Source: Sulfurimonas sp. (GTDB lineage: Bacteria > Campylobacterota > Campylobacteria > Campylobacterales > Sulfurimonadaceae). From it: a DNA stretch of 58,540 nucleotides. Both the position numbers and the translations under genes were made by a program. The stretch is from assembly GCF_023229025.1 (NCBI RefSeq), contig NZ_JALOAA010000011.1:1-58540 (forward strand), read 5' to 3'. The notes under the pieces are model-generated. The model saw only the letters and a program-made list of their open reading frames with translations. It was not told where the DNA came from and searched no databases. Positions within the stretch are counted from its first letter, which is position 1. The number at the start of each line of letters is the position of its first letter. Positions 1 through 8,408 of the stretch are shown piece after piece.

Positions 1-712
1 TCTCTCTATTTTTACCAACTAACATTTGCGCCTCTTCATCTGTTGAATTTTTGATGCCTTGTTGGCTAACAAAATGAAACTTAACCCAATTTCTCTCATT
101 TTTATCATTTATAAAACTAAAAGTATGACTACCAAAGCCATGCATATGACGGTATGAATATGGGATGCCTCTATCACTCATCGTGATTGTTACTTGGTGT
201 AGAGCCTCCGGCAAGTTAGTCCAAAAATCCCAGTTATTTTTTGCACTTCTCATATTTGTTTTTGGATCACGCTTGACGGCATGATTTAAATCCGGAAACT
301 TTAGTGGGTCTCTTATAAAAAACACAGGCGTATTGTTACCCGCTAAATCCCAATTTCCCTCCTCTGTATAAAACTTAAGAGCAAACCCGCGAATATCTCT
401 CTCAGCATCCGCAGCACCTCTCTCACCCGCAACGGTGGAAAACCTAGCAAACATCTCTGTTTCTTTTCCGATTTTAGAGAAAATTTTTGCTTTGGTGTAT
501 TTTGTTATATCTTTTGTCACTCTAAAGGTTCCAAATGCGCCGGAACCCTTTGCATGCATACGCCTCTCAGGGATAACTTCTCTATCAAAATATGCCATTT
601 TTTCCAAATACCATACATCTTGAAGTAGCATTGGTCCTCTTGGTCCAGCTGTTAGTGAGTTGTTATTATCTGCAACGGGTGCGCCAAACGCGGTTGTTAG
701 TCTCTTTTTCAT
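1..712 (-). CDS. katA: Catalase, N-terminal part (cut by left edge)
   Basis: Haem catalase that dismutates hydrogen peroxide to water and oxygen. About 237 N-terminal residues are visible; the rest lies beyond the left edge. The start ATG (710-712) has a good ribosome site (AGGAGAAC) just upstream. The protein opens like small-subunit catalases, with the TTAFGAPVADNNNSLTAGPRG stretch. The distal haem histidine lies in ERRMHAKGSGAFG (His53) and the distal asparagine in GNNTPVFF (about Asn126). The RFSTVAGERGAADAERDIRGFA region is also intact. No signal peptide is seen, so it should be cytoplasmic. It is divergent from tgt, with about 200 bp between them. I could not identify a PerR or Fur operator with confidence. 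Family assignment is very secure; the gene letter is by analogy. Confidence 0.95.
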   Translation of the reverse strand, partial: MKKRLTTAFGAPVADNNNSLTAGPRGPMLLQDVWYLEKMAYFDREVIPERRMHAKGSGAFGTFRVTKDITKYTKAKIFSKIGKETEMFARFSTVAGERGAADAERDIRGFALKFYTEEGNWDLAGNNTPVFFIRDPLKFPDLNHAVKRDPKTNMRSAKNNWDFWTNLPEALHQVTITMSDRGIPYSYRHMHGFGSHTFSFINDKNERNWVKFHFVSQQGIKNSTDEEAQMLVGKNRE

Positions 713-870
713 TTTGTTCTCCTTTTAAGTGATAAAAATACCATCTGATAGTATCTTATCGTAATAACTTCAATAGTATAAAAATTATGTCAGTTAATTA
801 CTACTCAGAAAACAAGAGTTAATCTACACACTCCCAAGCAAAGCGCGGTAGCCAAGAAATTTCAGTTAAT

Positions 871-879
871 GTTATAATG
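871..879 (+). promoter_or_regulatory. Extended -10 promoter of tgt
   Basis: The sequence TGTTATAAT is a perfect extended -10 element (TGn plus TATAAT), 34 bases before the tgt ATG. No clear -35 box is seen, which is usual for sigma70 promoters in Campylobacterota. The same nonamer recurs before dsbD, the RND operon and the DUF2018 gene. Confidence 0.65.
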
Positions 880-913
880 TCAAAAAATTATACACTTTAG
901 GAACTAATAATCA

Positions 914-2032
914 ATGGAATTTACTTTAGAAGCTACTTCAAAAAATGCTCGTGCTTGTACCATTAAAACTGCTCACTCAACTATTAAAACACCTGTTTTT
1001 ATGCCTGTTGGAACTGTTGGAAGCGTGAAGGCTCTTGATATGGAAGATGTTTTAGATCTTCTTGGTGCTGAGATAATTCTTGCAAATACTTACCACATGT
1101 ATCTTCGTCCGGGAGATGAGACGGTTGCAAAAATGGGTAAGCTTCACGGCTTTACAACATTTCCAAAAAGCTTCTTGACTGACAGCGGCGGTTTTCAGGC
1201 ATTTAGTCTTAGCGACATATCAAAAGCATCAGAAAATGGTATAGAGTTTAGAAGCCACATTGACGGTAGCAAACACTTTTTTACTCCTAAAAAGGTCATC
1301 GATATTCAACATAACTTAGGTTCGGACATTATGATGATTTTAGATGATTTAGTTGCACTTCCGGCAACGCAGGAGCGCATTGCTCTTAGTATCGAGAGAA
1401 CAACCGCATGGGCGAAAGAGTCTATCGAGTACTTTAGAGAAAAACAAAAAGAGGGAGTCGGTGTCGAGCAGAATATCTTTGCAATTATCCAAGGCGGAAC
1501 GGACAAGGCATTTCGTACTAAAAGTGCTACTGAACTTTGCGAACTAGACTTTGACGGATTTGCCATAGGCGGGCTCTCGGTCGGCGAAGCAAATCAAGAT
1601 ATGTACGACACGGTTGAGTATACGGTAAAATATATGCCAAAAGATAAGCCGCGCTACCTAATGGGAGTAGGAACTCCAGAAGACCTCATAGAGAACATCG
1701 AGCGCGGCATAGATATGTTTGACTGCGTCATGCCGACAAGAAATGCAAGAAACGGAACACTCTTTACCTCATTTGGAAAACTAAATATAAAAGGCGCAAC
1801 ATTTAAAGAGGATAATGCCCCAGTAGATAGCGAGTGTGAGTGCTTAACATGTAAAAGATACTCCAGAGCCTACCTCAACCACCTATTTCGTGCTCGTGAG
1901 ATAACATACTTTAGACTTGCAACCATACATAATCTGCACTACTACTTAAATCTAATGAGAGAAGCTAGGGGGGCGATTTTGGAGGATAGATATGGGGAGT
2001 TTAAATCAAAGTTTTATGCTAAGAGAGGTTAA
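914..2032 (+). CDS. tgt: Queuine tRNA-guanine transglycosylase
   Basis: Exchanges guanine 34 in the anticodon of GUN tRNAs for the queuosine precursor preQ1. The 372-residue length matches bacterial Tgt. Visible motifs are the catalytic-aspartate region FLTDSGGFQAFSL, the IIQGGTD and FAIGGLSVGE stretches that shape the base pocket, DCVMPTRNARNGTLFT, and the C-terminal zinc site CECLTCKRYSRAYLNHL. It is a single-gene transcript: its own extended -10 promoter lies upstream, and the stop codon sits inside a hairpin shared with the convergent gene at 2053. No other queuosine gene lies beside it. Confidence 0.97.
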   Translation: MEFTLEATSKNARACTIKTAHSTIKTPVFMPVGTVGSVKALDMEDVLDLLGAEIILANTYHMYLRPGDETVAKMGKLHGFTTFPKSFLTDSGGFQAFSLSDISKASENGIEFRSHIDGSKHFFTPKKVIDIQHNLGSDIMMILDDLVALPATQERIALSIERTTAWAKESIEYFREKQKEGVGVEQNIFAIIQGGTDKAFRTKSATELCELDFDGFAIGGLSVGEANQDMYDTVEYTVKYMPKDKPRYLMGVGTPEDLIENIERGIDMFDCVMPTRNARNGTLFTSFGKLNIKGATFKEDNAPVDSECECLTCKRYSRAYLNHLFRAREITYFRLATIHNLHYYLNLMREARGAILEDRYGEFKSKFYAKRG

Positions 2033-2055
2033 TCCATCAAAAAAATGATGGATTA
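2030..2055. terminator. Shared hairpin holding the stop codons of both convergent genes
   Basis: A perfect 9-bp inverted repeat (TAATCCATC at 2030-2038, GATGGATTA at 2047-2055) encloses an A-rich 8-base loop. The tgt stop (2030-2032) forms one end of the stem and the stop of the convergent YdcH-like gene (2053-2055) forms the other. There is no long U tract right after either side, so termination efficiency is uncertain, but position and symmetry suit a bidirectional terminator. Confidence 0.6.
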
Positions 2056-2289
2056 CAGGCTATGCTCTTTTTTATATTTTACTAAAATACCGTACGCTTC
2101 ATCTTTTAATAGTAGTTTCTCTTTTTTAAGAGTCTCTATCTCTTTGTCTGTTAGTACGATTTCACTATTTTCAGCTTTTGTAATTTTATTGTCAAGTTCG
2201 TTGTGCTTGTCAAAAATTCTTAAAAAGTGAGTGTTTGCCGCACTATTTTCTTTCATATGAGTAATAATATCACGATATTCATGTAACAT
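2053..2289 (-). CDS. YdcH-like (DUF465) small coiled-coil protein
   Basis: A 78-residue, charged, almost wholly helical protein beginning MLHEYRDIITHMKENSA. Length, the early HEYRDxI segment, the FDKHNELDNKITKAE heptads and the TDKEIETLKKEKLLLKDE second helix fit the YdcH/DUF465 family, whose function is not established. An in-frame upstream extension to 2430 exists, but it would overlap the dihydroorotase-like gene and encode unrelated residues. The ATG at 2287-2289 has an AAGGAAAT-type site upstream, so I place the start there. It lies just downstream of the dihydroorotase-like gene on the same strand. Confidence 0.8.
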   Translation of the reverse strand: MLHEYRDIITHMKENSAANTHFLRIFDKHNELDNKITKAENSEIVLTDKEIETLKKEKLLLKDEAYGILVKYKKEHSL

Positions 2290-2326
2290 TTTTATTTCCT
2301 TGTTTTTTTTTAATTTTAGCATATTG

Positions 2327-3523
2327 TTAGTTAAAAATCTTCTCAACTTCACCGTAAAGTTCTTCGCCGCAGTATAAAGAGAGTTTTTCATCCATAACAA
2401 CGGTTTTGTTTGGATTAAAGAGCATTGCATTTACTCTCTCTCCTACTTTAATCTCTCCTGCGCTCTCTCCTATTGCTTCTGCCGGATTTTTAACACATAG
2501 CTTCACAAGCTCGGGCATTGAGATAATATTGTTTCTAACAAGCTTTGTGTAGTAGATACTCATAGCATTTTTAACTCCCTCACACCCGTAAGCCGAGTCA
2601 TAAAATGCAACCTCTTTATTTAATGGGGAGCTAGGTTGATGAAGAGTTGTCAATATATCTATCTGCCCACTCTTTAGAGCCTCTTGCAAAAACTTCATAT
2701 CATCTCTTGAGGAGAGTGGAGGATTTAGTTTTGCGGCAGTATTGAAGTTTTTGCAAGCTTCATCTGAGTTGCTAAAATGATGAATAGAGACTTCACATGT
2801 CACATTAACGCCATCTTGCTTTGCCTTGTTTATAAGGTATATAGAGCGGGGAGAAGCTATTGCTTTAAAAAGTATTTTTATCTTAAAGTGTCTTGCTATC
2901 TCTATCATGCGTGAGACATGTAAAACTTCGCTCAAGTCAGGTATGCCGGCAAGCCCCAGTTTTGAACTAATATCTCCTTCTAGCATAACACCGCTATTTA
3001 TCAGAGAGTTATCCTCTGCTTTACAAAATAGAGTTACGTTATACATCTGACAATACTGCGCAATCTTAATAGCTACGTCATTCTTTGCAATGGTACTCAT
3101 GTAAGGCGCAATCGCACCGCGTTTTAGCAAAATAGCAATATTACTCAGAGTGCTATCCTCTTTTAGAGTATTTAACATCAAATCAACTTTTGCGCCGCCA
3201 AGCTCATGAAGTCCGTTTTGTGCAAACTCAAGAACTATTTCGTTATCTATTGCCGGATTACAATCTGGATTTAAAATAATGCGCCCTATTCCGGCACTTA
3301 GTGCCTCGTCTGATATAGCTTTTATATTTTTTGCATTCAGAGTGGAGTCTTGAACCCTCATGTTAGTATCTACTAAAAGAGGCATAAAATAAAGACCTGT
3401 TGCATCTATACTCTGGCTACATGAGAGTCCATGCCCAATCTCAACTACTATATTATCTTCAATACGAACATCTACTTCTCTCTCCCCGTCAATATCGCAA
3501 AGTGTCGCATTTTTTATTACCAT
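2327..3523 (-). CDS. Dihydroorotase homologue without catalytic metal ligands
   Basis: A 398-residue amidohydrolase-fold protein of the dihydroorotase family, which normally closes the pyrimidine ring in UMP synthesis. The fold signature is readable, but the catalytic positions are not kept. The D-x-H-x-H-x-R metal/substrate motif is DTNMRVQD (Asn54, Arg56, Gln58), the H-x-E-D position reads CKAEDN, and the T-D-H-A-P-H position reads TTLHQPS with no Asp. EVSIHHF survives. Such inactive PyrC-like chains are known as structural partners of aspartate carbamoyltransferase in some bacteria. I infer the same here; no pyrB is in the window. It is divergent from the histidine kinase at 3655. Confidence 0.85.
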   Translation of the reverse strand: MVIKNATLCDIDGEREVDVRIEDNIVVEIGHGLSCSQSIDATGLYFMPLLVDTNMRVQDSTLNAKNIKAISDEALSAGIGRIILNPDCNPAIDNEIVLEFAQNGLHELGGAKVDLMLNTLKEDSTLSNIAILLKRGAIAPYMSTIAKNDVAIKIAQYCQMYNVTLFCKAEDNSLINSGVMLEGDISSKLGLAGIPDLSEVLHVSRMIEIARHFKIKILFKAIASPRSIYLINKAKQDGVNVTCEVSIHHFSNSDEACKNFNTAAKLNPPLSSRDDMKFLQEALKSGQIDILTTLHQPSSPLNKEVAFYDSAYGCEGVKNAMSIYYTKLVRNNIISMPELVKLCVKNPAEAIGESAGEIKVGERVNAMLFNPNKTVVMDEKLSLYCGEELYGEVEKIFN

Positions 3524-3654
3524 CGCTTCAACCTTAATTGTATTGATAAAATTGTAGTAGGTTATGCCTTATAAATAAGATTAATTTCATAACCTTTTAA
3601 TCAATTTAGGTTATACTAGTTTATATAAATATTTAAAAAACAAAGGTCGATTCG

Positions 3655-5874
3655 TTGAGATACTCGCTTGGTATGATTAAACTTATCATCACTACTCTTT
3701 TTTTATCTCTATATTTTACAATCTATTTTACAACTACAAAAGATAAAAATTCGCGCTTAGAGCTTCTTTTGAATCAAGAAGTAATCAACCTTGCGCATGG
3801 CTACAGAGTAACTACGGACAGATACAGTGTTATCTCACAGATAATCAATCAAGAGCTTTTTAACAACAGCAGAGTACCAGAACTATTCTTTAGAGCAAAA
3901 CATGCAAAAGATGAAGATGAGCGGGATAGACTTCGAGATATGCTATACTTTGAGCTACTTCCACACTTCTATACCCTTAGAGAGATTGGTGTAAATATTA
4001 TCCATTTTATATTTGAAGACAATACATCTTTTTTAAGAGTTCACAAAAAAGAGATATATGGTGATGATCTCTCCTTGATTCGCCACTCCGTTGTGCATGC
4101 AAACAAAACAAAAGAGCCACTTAGCGGTTTTGAACAAGGCAAAGGAACTCATGCTTTTAGAAACCTTTTTCCTCTCTACTATAAAGATACTTTTATAGGC
4201 AGTGCAGAGTTATCATTCTCCTCTCAGAGCATGCAAGATGCAATGTTTGAGCTTCATGATACATATACAAATTTTATTGTCAAAAAAGCTCTTTTTAATT
4301 TAGTTGAGTATGAAAACGATTTTAACCTCAACTATACCCAGAGCATCGAACATGATGAGTTTCTCTTTTTAAACACGCGCAGTAGCAAAGAGAGCATATA
4401 TCCAAAACAGATACTCTCAAAGCAGAAGTTAAAAGAGCAGATTGCTAAAAACATAACTCACAATAACTCATTTTCTCTGCACACTAACTACCTAAACGAC
4501 TCATATATCATCTCCTTTTTGCCGATTAAAAGCATCCTAGGTCAAGAAGCTGTTGCATATATAGTCTCATACACCAAAAGTGAATATCTTCACAATATGA
4601 TTTACCAATACTATATAATAAACATCTCAGCATTTATAGGGCTGCTTGCCCTATTTGGTGTTATTTATCTAAATGTAAAACAGCGCTTGAGTCTTGAACA
4701 GATAGTTAAAAATAGAACAAAAGAGCTTGAAAAAGAGAAAACAGTAGCCCAAAATGCAACAAAAGCAAAATCGCAGTTTTTAGCAAATATGTCACATGAG
4801 ATTAGAACTCCAATGAATGGGCTTATAGGTATAGGTCATCTTCTATCAAAAACAGATTTAGATGAGAAGCAGAAAAATTATCTACAAAAGATAGATGATT
4901 GCGCAAAATCACTCCTCGATATAATTGATGATGTTTTAGACTTCTCTAAAATTGAAGCAGGAAAGATGAAGATAGAGAAGATAGGCTTTAACCTAAAGGA
5001 GACAATTGAGCAGCTCTTATCCCCACTAGAAGTGATTGCGGAACAAAAAAATATAAAAATCATAACTACATATGCCAAGAGTGTCGGGAGTTTTTTTATT
5101 GGTGATAGCCTGAGAACTTCTCAAGTCTTAAGTAACATAATAGGAAATGCAATTAAGTTTACGGGCAATGGCGGAAATATAAACATATATATCTCAAAAG
5201 TCAAAGAGTCAAGATATAGATTTCAAATCCAAGATTCAGGAATCGGCCTAAGCCAAGATGAGCAAAAAAAGCTGTTTCATATATTTTCACAAGCTGATGA
5301 GAGCACCACAAGAAAATATGGAGGAACCGGTCTTGGACTTGTAATATCAAAGCAGATAGTAGAACTAATGAACGGTAAAATATGGCTTGAGAGCAAAGAG
5401 GGAGAGGGAAGCTGCTTTATCTTTGAGATAGAACTAAAAGAGACAGACTCTATAGAGACAAAAAAAGAGAGTAGAAAAATTGAGTTTAGCAGAGAGTTTA
5501 TAAGTGCTAAAAAAATATTAATCGTAGAAGACAATGTAACAAACCAACTAGTGCTCTCTGGGCTTCTTGAAGATTGTATAGATGATATAGAAATAGCAAA
5601 AAATGGTAAAGAGGCTGTAAATATGTTTGAAAAGGGTAAATATGATCTTATATTTATGGATTTGCAGATGCCTGTTATGGATGGGTATAAAGCAACAAGG
5701 ATTATTAGAGAAATAGATGCTCAAGTGCCTATTATCGCACTAACTGCAAATGCCATGAGCGAAGAGATGCAAAGAACTAAAGCTCCTGGAATGGATGGAC
5801 ATCTTATCAAACCGATAGATTTGGAAAAACTTTTTGATCTTTTAGTTAAATATATTAACTCAAATACGAAATAA
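3655..5874 (+). CDS. Hybrid sensor histidine kinase with receiver domain
   Basis: A 739-residue membrane sensor kinase. Residues about 7-26 and 318-342 look like membrane helices and flank a large periplasmic sensor. Its segment with IHFIFEDNTSFLRVHKKE and GDDLSLIRHSVV resembles dCache_3 domains. The dimerisation/phosphoacceptor site is FLANMSHEIRTPMNG (His381). The ATPase shows the N box (NIIGNAIKF), DSGIG, and KYGGTGLGLVISK. A C-terminal receiver keeps the acidic VEDN pair, Asp669 in FMDLQMPVMDG and the KPID lysine, so it looks active. Translation probably begins at TTG (3655), with AAAGG 8 bases upstream; ATG at 3673 is an unsupported alternative. The ligand is unknown. No partner regulator is adjacent. 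Confidence 0.9.
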   Translation: MRYSLGMIKLIITTLFLSLYFTIYFTTTKDKNSRLELLLNQEVINLAHGYRVTTDRYSVISQIINQELFNNSRVPELFFRAKHAKDEDERDRLRDMLYFELLPHFYTLREIGVNIIHFIFEDNTSFLRVHKKEIYGDDLSLIRHSVVHANKTKEPLSGFEQGKGTHAFRNLFPLYYKDTFIGSAELSFSSQSMQDAMFELHDTYTNFIVKKALFNLVEYENDFNLNYTQSIEHDEFLFLNTRSSKESIYPKQILSKQKLKEQIAKNITHNNSFSLHTNYLNDSYIISFLPIKSILGQEAVAYIVSYTKSEYLHNMIYQYYIINISAFIGLLALFGVIYLNVKQRLSLEQIVKNRTKELEKEKTVAQNATKAKSQFLANMSHEIRTPMNGLIGIGHLLSKTDLDEKQKNYLQKIDDCAKSLLDIIDDVLDFSKIEAGKMKIEKIGFNLKETIEQLLSPLEVIAEQKNIKIITTYAKSVGSFFIGDSLRTSQVLSNIIGNAIKFTGNGGNINIYISKVKESRYRFQIQDSGIGLSQDEQKKLFHIFSQADESTTRKYGGTGLGLVISKQIVELMNGKIWLESKEGEGSCFIFEIELKETDSIETKKESRKIEFSREFISAKKILIVEDNVTNQLVLSGLLEDCIDDIEIAKNGKEAVNMFEKGKYDLIFMDLQMPVMDGYKATRIIREIDAQVPIIALTANAMSEEMQRTKAPGMDGHLIKPIDLEKLFDLLVKYINSNTK

Positions 5875-5906
5875 TTCTATTTAAGTTAATATAGGAGAGT
5901 TGCGCA

Positions 5907-6272
5907 TTGAAAATAATATTTTTATATATAATGTCATTTTTACTTTTAAATGCACAAAGCAGCAGATATGATATGGGTAAAGAGTTATATATCAAAAATG
6001 GCTGCCACACCTGCCATGGGATGAAGCTAGAGGGTCTTCATCAATATCCGTATCTTGCAAATCGGGCAAAAGGCTACATGGAGTACAAACTAAAGAGATT
6101 TCGCTCACGTATATCAGAGAATCAACAGCAAGAGATGATGATACCTTTTGCAGTAGGTTTAAGTGATGATGATATAGAGAATCTATCAATATATATGAAC
6201 GAGTTCGTAGAAGAGAAGAATAAAAAGAGGTATGATGATAGTTATCAAGTCCACGGGGACGGCGGTTCATGA
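5907..6272 (+). CDS. Small monohaem cytochrome c (class I-like)
   Basis: A 121-residue protein with an N-terminal signal peptide (hydrophobic up to about residue 17) and one haem-binding CHTCH site (Cys33, Cys36, His37), so it should be periplasmic. A methionine in the QEMMIPFAVGLSDDDIENLSIYM region is a plausible sixth ligand, and that segment has the usual class I C-terminal helix pattern. The start is TTG with AGGAGAG 8 bases upstream. It follows the kinase by 32 bases and overlaps lpxB by ATGA, so it is cotranscribed with lipid A genes, an odd neighbour for an electron carrier. The redox partner is not evident. Confidence 0.85.
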   Translation: MKIIFLYIMSFLLLNAQSSRYDMGKELYIKNGCHTCHGMKLEGLHQYPYLANRAKGYMEYKLKRFRSRISENQQQEMMIPFAVGLSDDDIENLSIYMNEFVEEKNKKRYDDSYQVHGDGGS

Positions 6273-7324
6273 AAATTTTAGTTAGCGCACTAGAGCACTC
6301 TGCAAATATTCATCTCAAATCTCTTAAAAAAGAGTTAAGTGCCGATGTAGAATTTATAGGAGTATTTGACAGAGAGCTCGGAGATAGCATAATTGATTTA
6401 AGCTCCTTGGCAATAATGGGCTTTGTTGATGCTATAAAGAAGTTGAGATTTTTTCTTAAACTAAATAATCAAATGGTTGAGTTAGCAAAAGAGGCTGATA
6501 AAGTTCTCCTTATTGACTCATCCGGATTTAATCTCCCTCTTGCTAGAAAAATCAAAAAAAAGTACCCCGATAAAGAGATAATCTACTACATTTTGCCTCA
6601 AGCATGGGCTTGGAAGAAAAAACGAATCCCCATTTTAGAAAAGACAATAGACCATCTAGCTTCCATTCTCCCCTTTGAGAGAGAGTACTACTCAAAAGAT
6701 GCACCGATTGAGTATGTCGGGCATCCTCTACTTGATCAGATAAAAGAGTTTAAGCATAGCCTAAATGACGAAATAAAAAATATTGTATTTATGCCCGGGA
6801 GCAGAAAATCAGAGATAAAAAAGCTTCTTCCAATTTTCAGAGATGTTCAAAAAGAGCTTAAAATTCAAACAACAATAATAGTTCCAAAAAACTTCTCTAA
6901 AGAAGATATAAAAGATATTTATGGTAACCTTTTGGGTTTTAAAACGGCTCATGACCCACACAAAACGCTTCTTGAGGCAGACTTTGCATTTATATGCAGC
7001 GGTACTGCGACTTTAGAGGCATCCCTAATAGGAACACCTTTTGTGTTGACATATATAGCTAAGCCGTTAGACTATTTTATTGCTAGTAGGCTTGTAAAAT
7101 TGGACTATATAGGGCTGGCAAATATTATGTTTGCAAAGTTTAAAAACAGGGCATTACATCCGGAGTTTATACAAGAGGAAGTGACTGCTAAAAATCTTAT
7201 AAAAGCATATAACGAATATGACAGAAGCAGATTTTTAAGTGACTCAAAGAGGTTAAGAGAGTATTTAGAGCATGGTAGCTCTAAAAGAGTAGCAGCAATT
7301 ATAGAGGAAATAGATGAAAATTAA
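6269..7324 (+). CDS. lpxB: Lipid-A-disaccharide synthase
   Basis: Condenses UDP-2,3-diacylglucosamine with lipid X to form the beta-1,6 disaccharide of lipid A, at the inner face of the cytoplasmic membrane. At 351 residues it is slightly shorter than the enteric enzyme. Family hallmarks are YYILPQAWAWKKKRI, ASILPFEREYY, the YVGHPLLDQI loop, FMPGSRKSEI and ICSGTATLEASLIGTPFV, the last binding the UDP-sugar. The start ATG overlaps the cytochrome stop (ATGA), and its end overlaps the aminotransferase by 11 bases. This tight coupling places it in a four-gene lipid A module. Confidence 0.96.
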   Translation: MKILVSALEHSANIHLKSLKKELSADVEFIGVFDRELGDSIIDLSSLAIMGFVDAIKKLRFFLKLNNQMVELAKEADKVLLIDSSGFNLPLARKIKKKYPDKEIIYYILPQAWAWKKKRIPILEKTIDHLASILPFEREYYSKDAPIEYVGHPLLDQIKEFKHSLNDEIKNIVFMPGSRKSEIKKLLPIFRDVQKELKIQTTIIVPKNFSKEDIKDIYGNLLGFKTAHDPHKTLLEADFAFICSGTATLEASLIGTPFVLTYIAKPLDYFIASRLVKLDYIGLANIMFAKFKNRALHPEFIQEEVTAKNLIKAYNEYDRSRFLSDSKRLREYLEHGSSKRVAAIIEEIDEN

Positions 7325-8405
7325 TTTTATAGATTTACAAGCACAGTATCAAGAGTATAAAACAGAGATAGACAGAGAAGTTTTAGAGGTTTTTGCATCG
7401 GCGCAATTTATAGGAGGAGAGAAGTTAATCTCCCTAGAGAAAAATCTTGCAACATATACAGGCTCTAAGCATGCGATTGGTTGCAGTAGCGGCACAGATG
7501 CTCTTTTATTAGCCCTAATGGCTCTTGATGTGGGTGCCGGCGATGAAGTTATCACTACTCCTTTTACTTTTATATCTACCGCTGAGGTAATTGCTCTCTT
7601 GGGTGCTAAAAGCGTATTTGTAGATATAGATGAAGATAGTTATAATATAGACCCCACGAAGATAGAATCGCGCATTACAGACAGAACAAAAGCCATCATG
7701 CCGGTCTCTTTATATGGACAGTGTGCTGACATGGATGCTATAAATGAGATAGCTGCAAAACATAATCTTCCGGTTATAGAGGATGCTTGCCAGAGCTTTG
7801 GCGCTTTATATAGAGGTAAAAAATCATGTAACCTATCAACTATAGGATGTACAAGCTTTTTTCCATCAAAGCCTCTTGGCGCTTATGGAGATGGCGGAGC
7901 ACTATTTACAAATGATGATGAGCTTGCCGCTAAGATAAGAATGCTTTTAAATCATGGTCAAAATGAGAGATATAAGCATAAACTCATAGGTATAAACGGT
8001 CGTCTTGATGCAGTGCAAGCCGCTATACTTGGTGTAAAATTAAAACATTTTGACAAAGAGGTAAAACTAAGAGATGAGATAGGCTCAAGATATAGCGATA
8101 TCCTTGAAAATACAGCTGTTATAACTCCAAAAATTGCCCAAGGAAGCACAAGTGTTTATGCGCAGTACTCAGTAAGAGTGCAAGATAGAGAGGCTATGAT
8201 TGCTAAACTTGCAGAGCAAGGGATACCAACTGCCGTTCACTATCCTGTTCCTCTTCATCTTCAAGAAGCGTTTCTTTATCTAGGCTACAGCGAAGGTGAT
8301 TTTCCTATTAGCGAACTTGTCTCAAAGCAGATAATGTCTCTTCCTATGAGCGCTTATTTAAGCGAAGCCGAACAAGATTTTATTGTTCGCGCTATTAAAG
8401 GTTAA
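7314..8405 (+). CDS. gnnB: GnnB-like UDP-3-ketosugar aminotransferase (DegT/DnrJ family)
   Basis: A 363-residue PLP-dependent sugar aminotransferase. The PLP lysine is Lys186 in SFFPSKPLGAYGDGGA, with the family motifs SSGTDALLLAL, EDACQSFGA and NGRLDAVQAAIL. It resembles WbpE/WlbC/GnnB enzymes that aminate C3 of UDP-3-keto-GlcNAc-type sugars. Lying between lpxB and a GnnA-like dehydrogenase, with an LpxA-like gene next, it fits the order known from Acidithiobacillus ferrooxidans, where gnnA-gnnB lie between lpxA and lpxB and make UDP-GlcNAc3N for amide-linked lipid A. A role in UDP-GlcNAc3NAcA-type O-antigen sugars is the main alternative. AGAGGAAA precedes the start. Confidence 0.8.
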   Translation: MKINFIDLQAQYQEYKTEIDREVLEVFASAQFIGGEKLISLEKNLATYTGSKHAIGCSSGTDALLLALMALDVGAGDEVITTPFTFISTAEVIALLGAKSVFVDIDEDSYNIDPTKIESRITDRTKAIMPVSLYGQCADMDAINEIAAKHNLPVIEDACQSFGALYRGKKSCNLSTIGCTSFFPSKPLGAYGDGGALFTNDDELAAKIRMLLNHGQNERYKHKLIGINGRLDAVQAAILGVKLKHFDKEVKLRDEIGSRYSDILENTAVITPKIAQGSTSVYAQYSVRVQDREAMIAKLAEQGIPTAVHYPVPLHLQEAFLYLGYSEGDFPISELVSKQIMSLPMSAYLSEAEQDFIVRAIKG

Positions 8406-8408
8406 CTG

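Noticed and set aside
435..623. Plus-strand open frame of 62 codons
   Set aside because: Antisense to the catalase gene, whose motifs are clear on the minus strand.
748..760. GATAGTATC-like palindrome upstream of catalase as a possible PerR/Fur operator
   Set aside because: Short and unlike the expected TTATAAT-type box; expected by chance in AT-rich sequence.
2290..2430. N-terminal extension of the YdcH-like protein
   Set aside because: It would overlap the dihydroorotase-like gene and gives residues unlike the family; the ATG at 2289 has a ribosome site.
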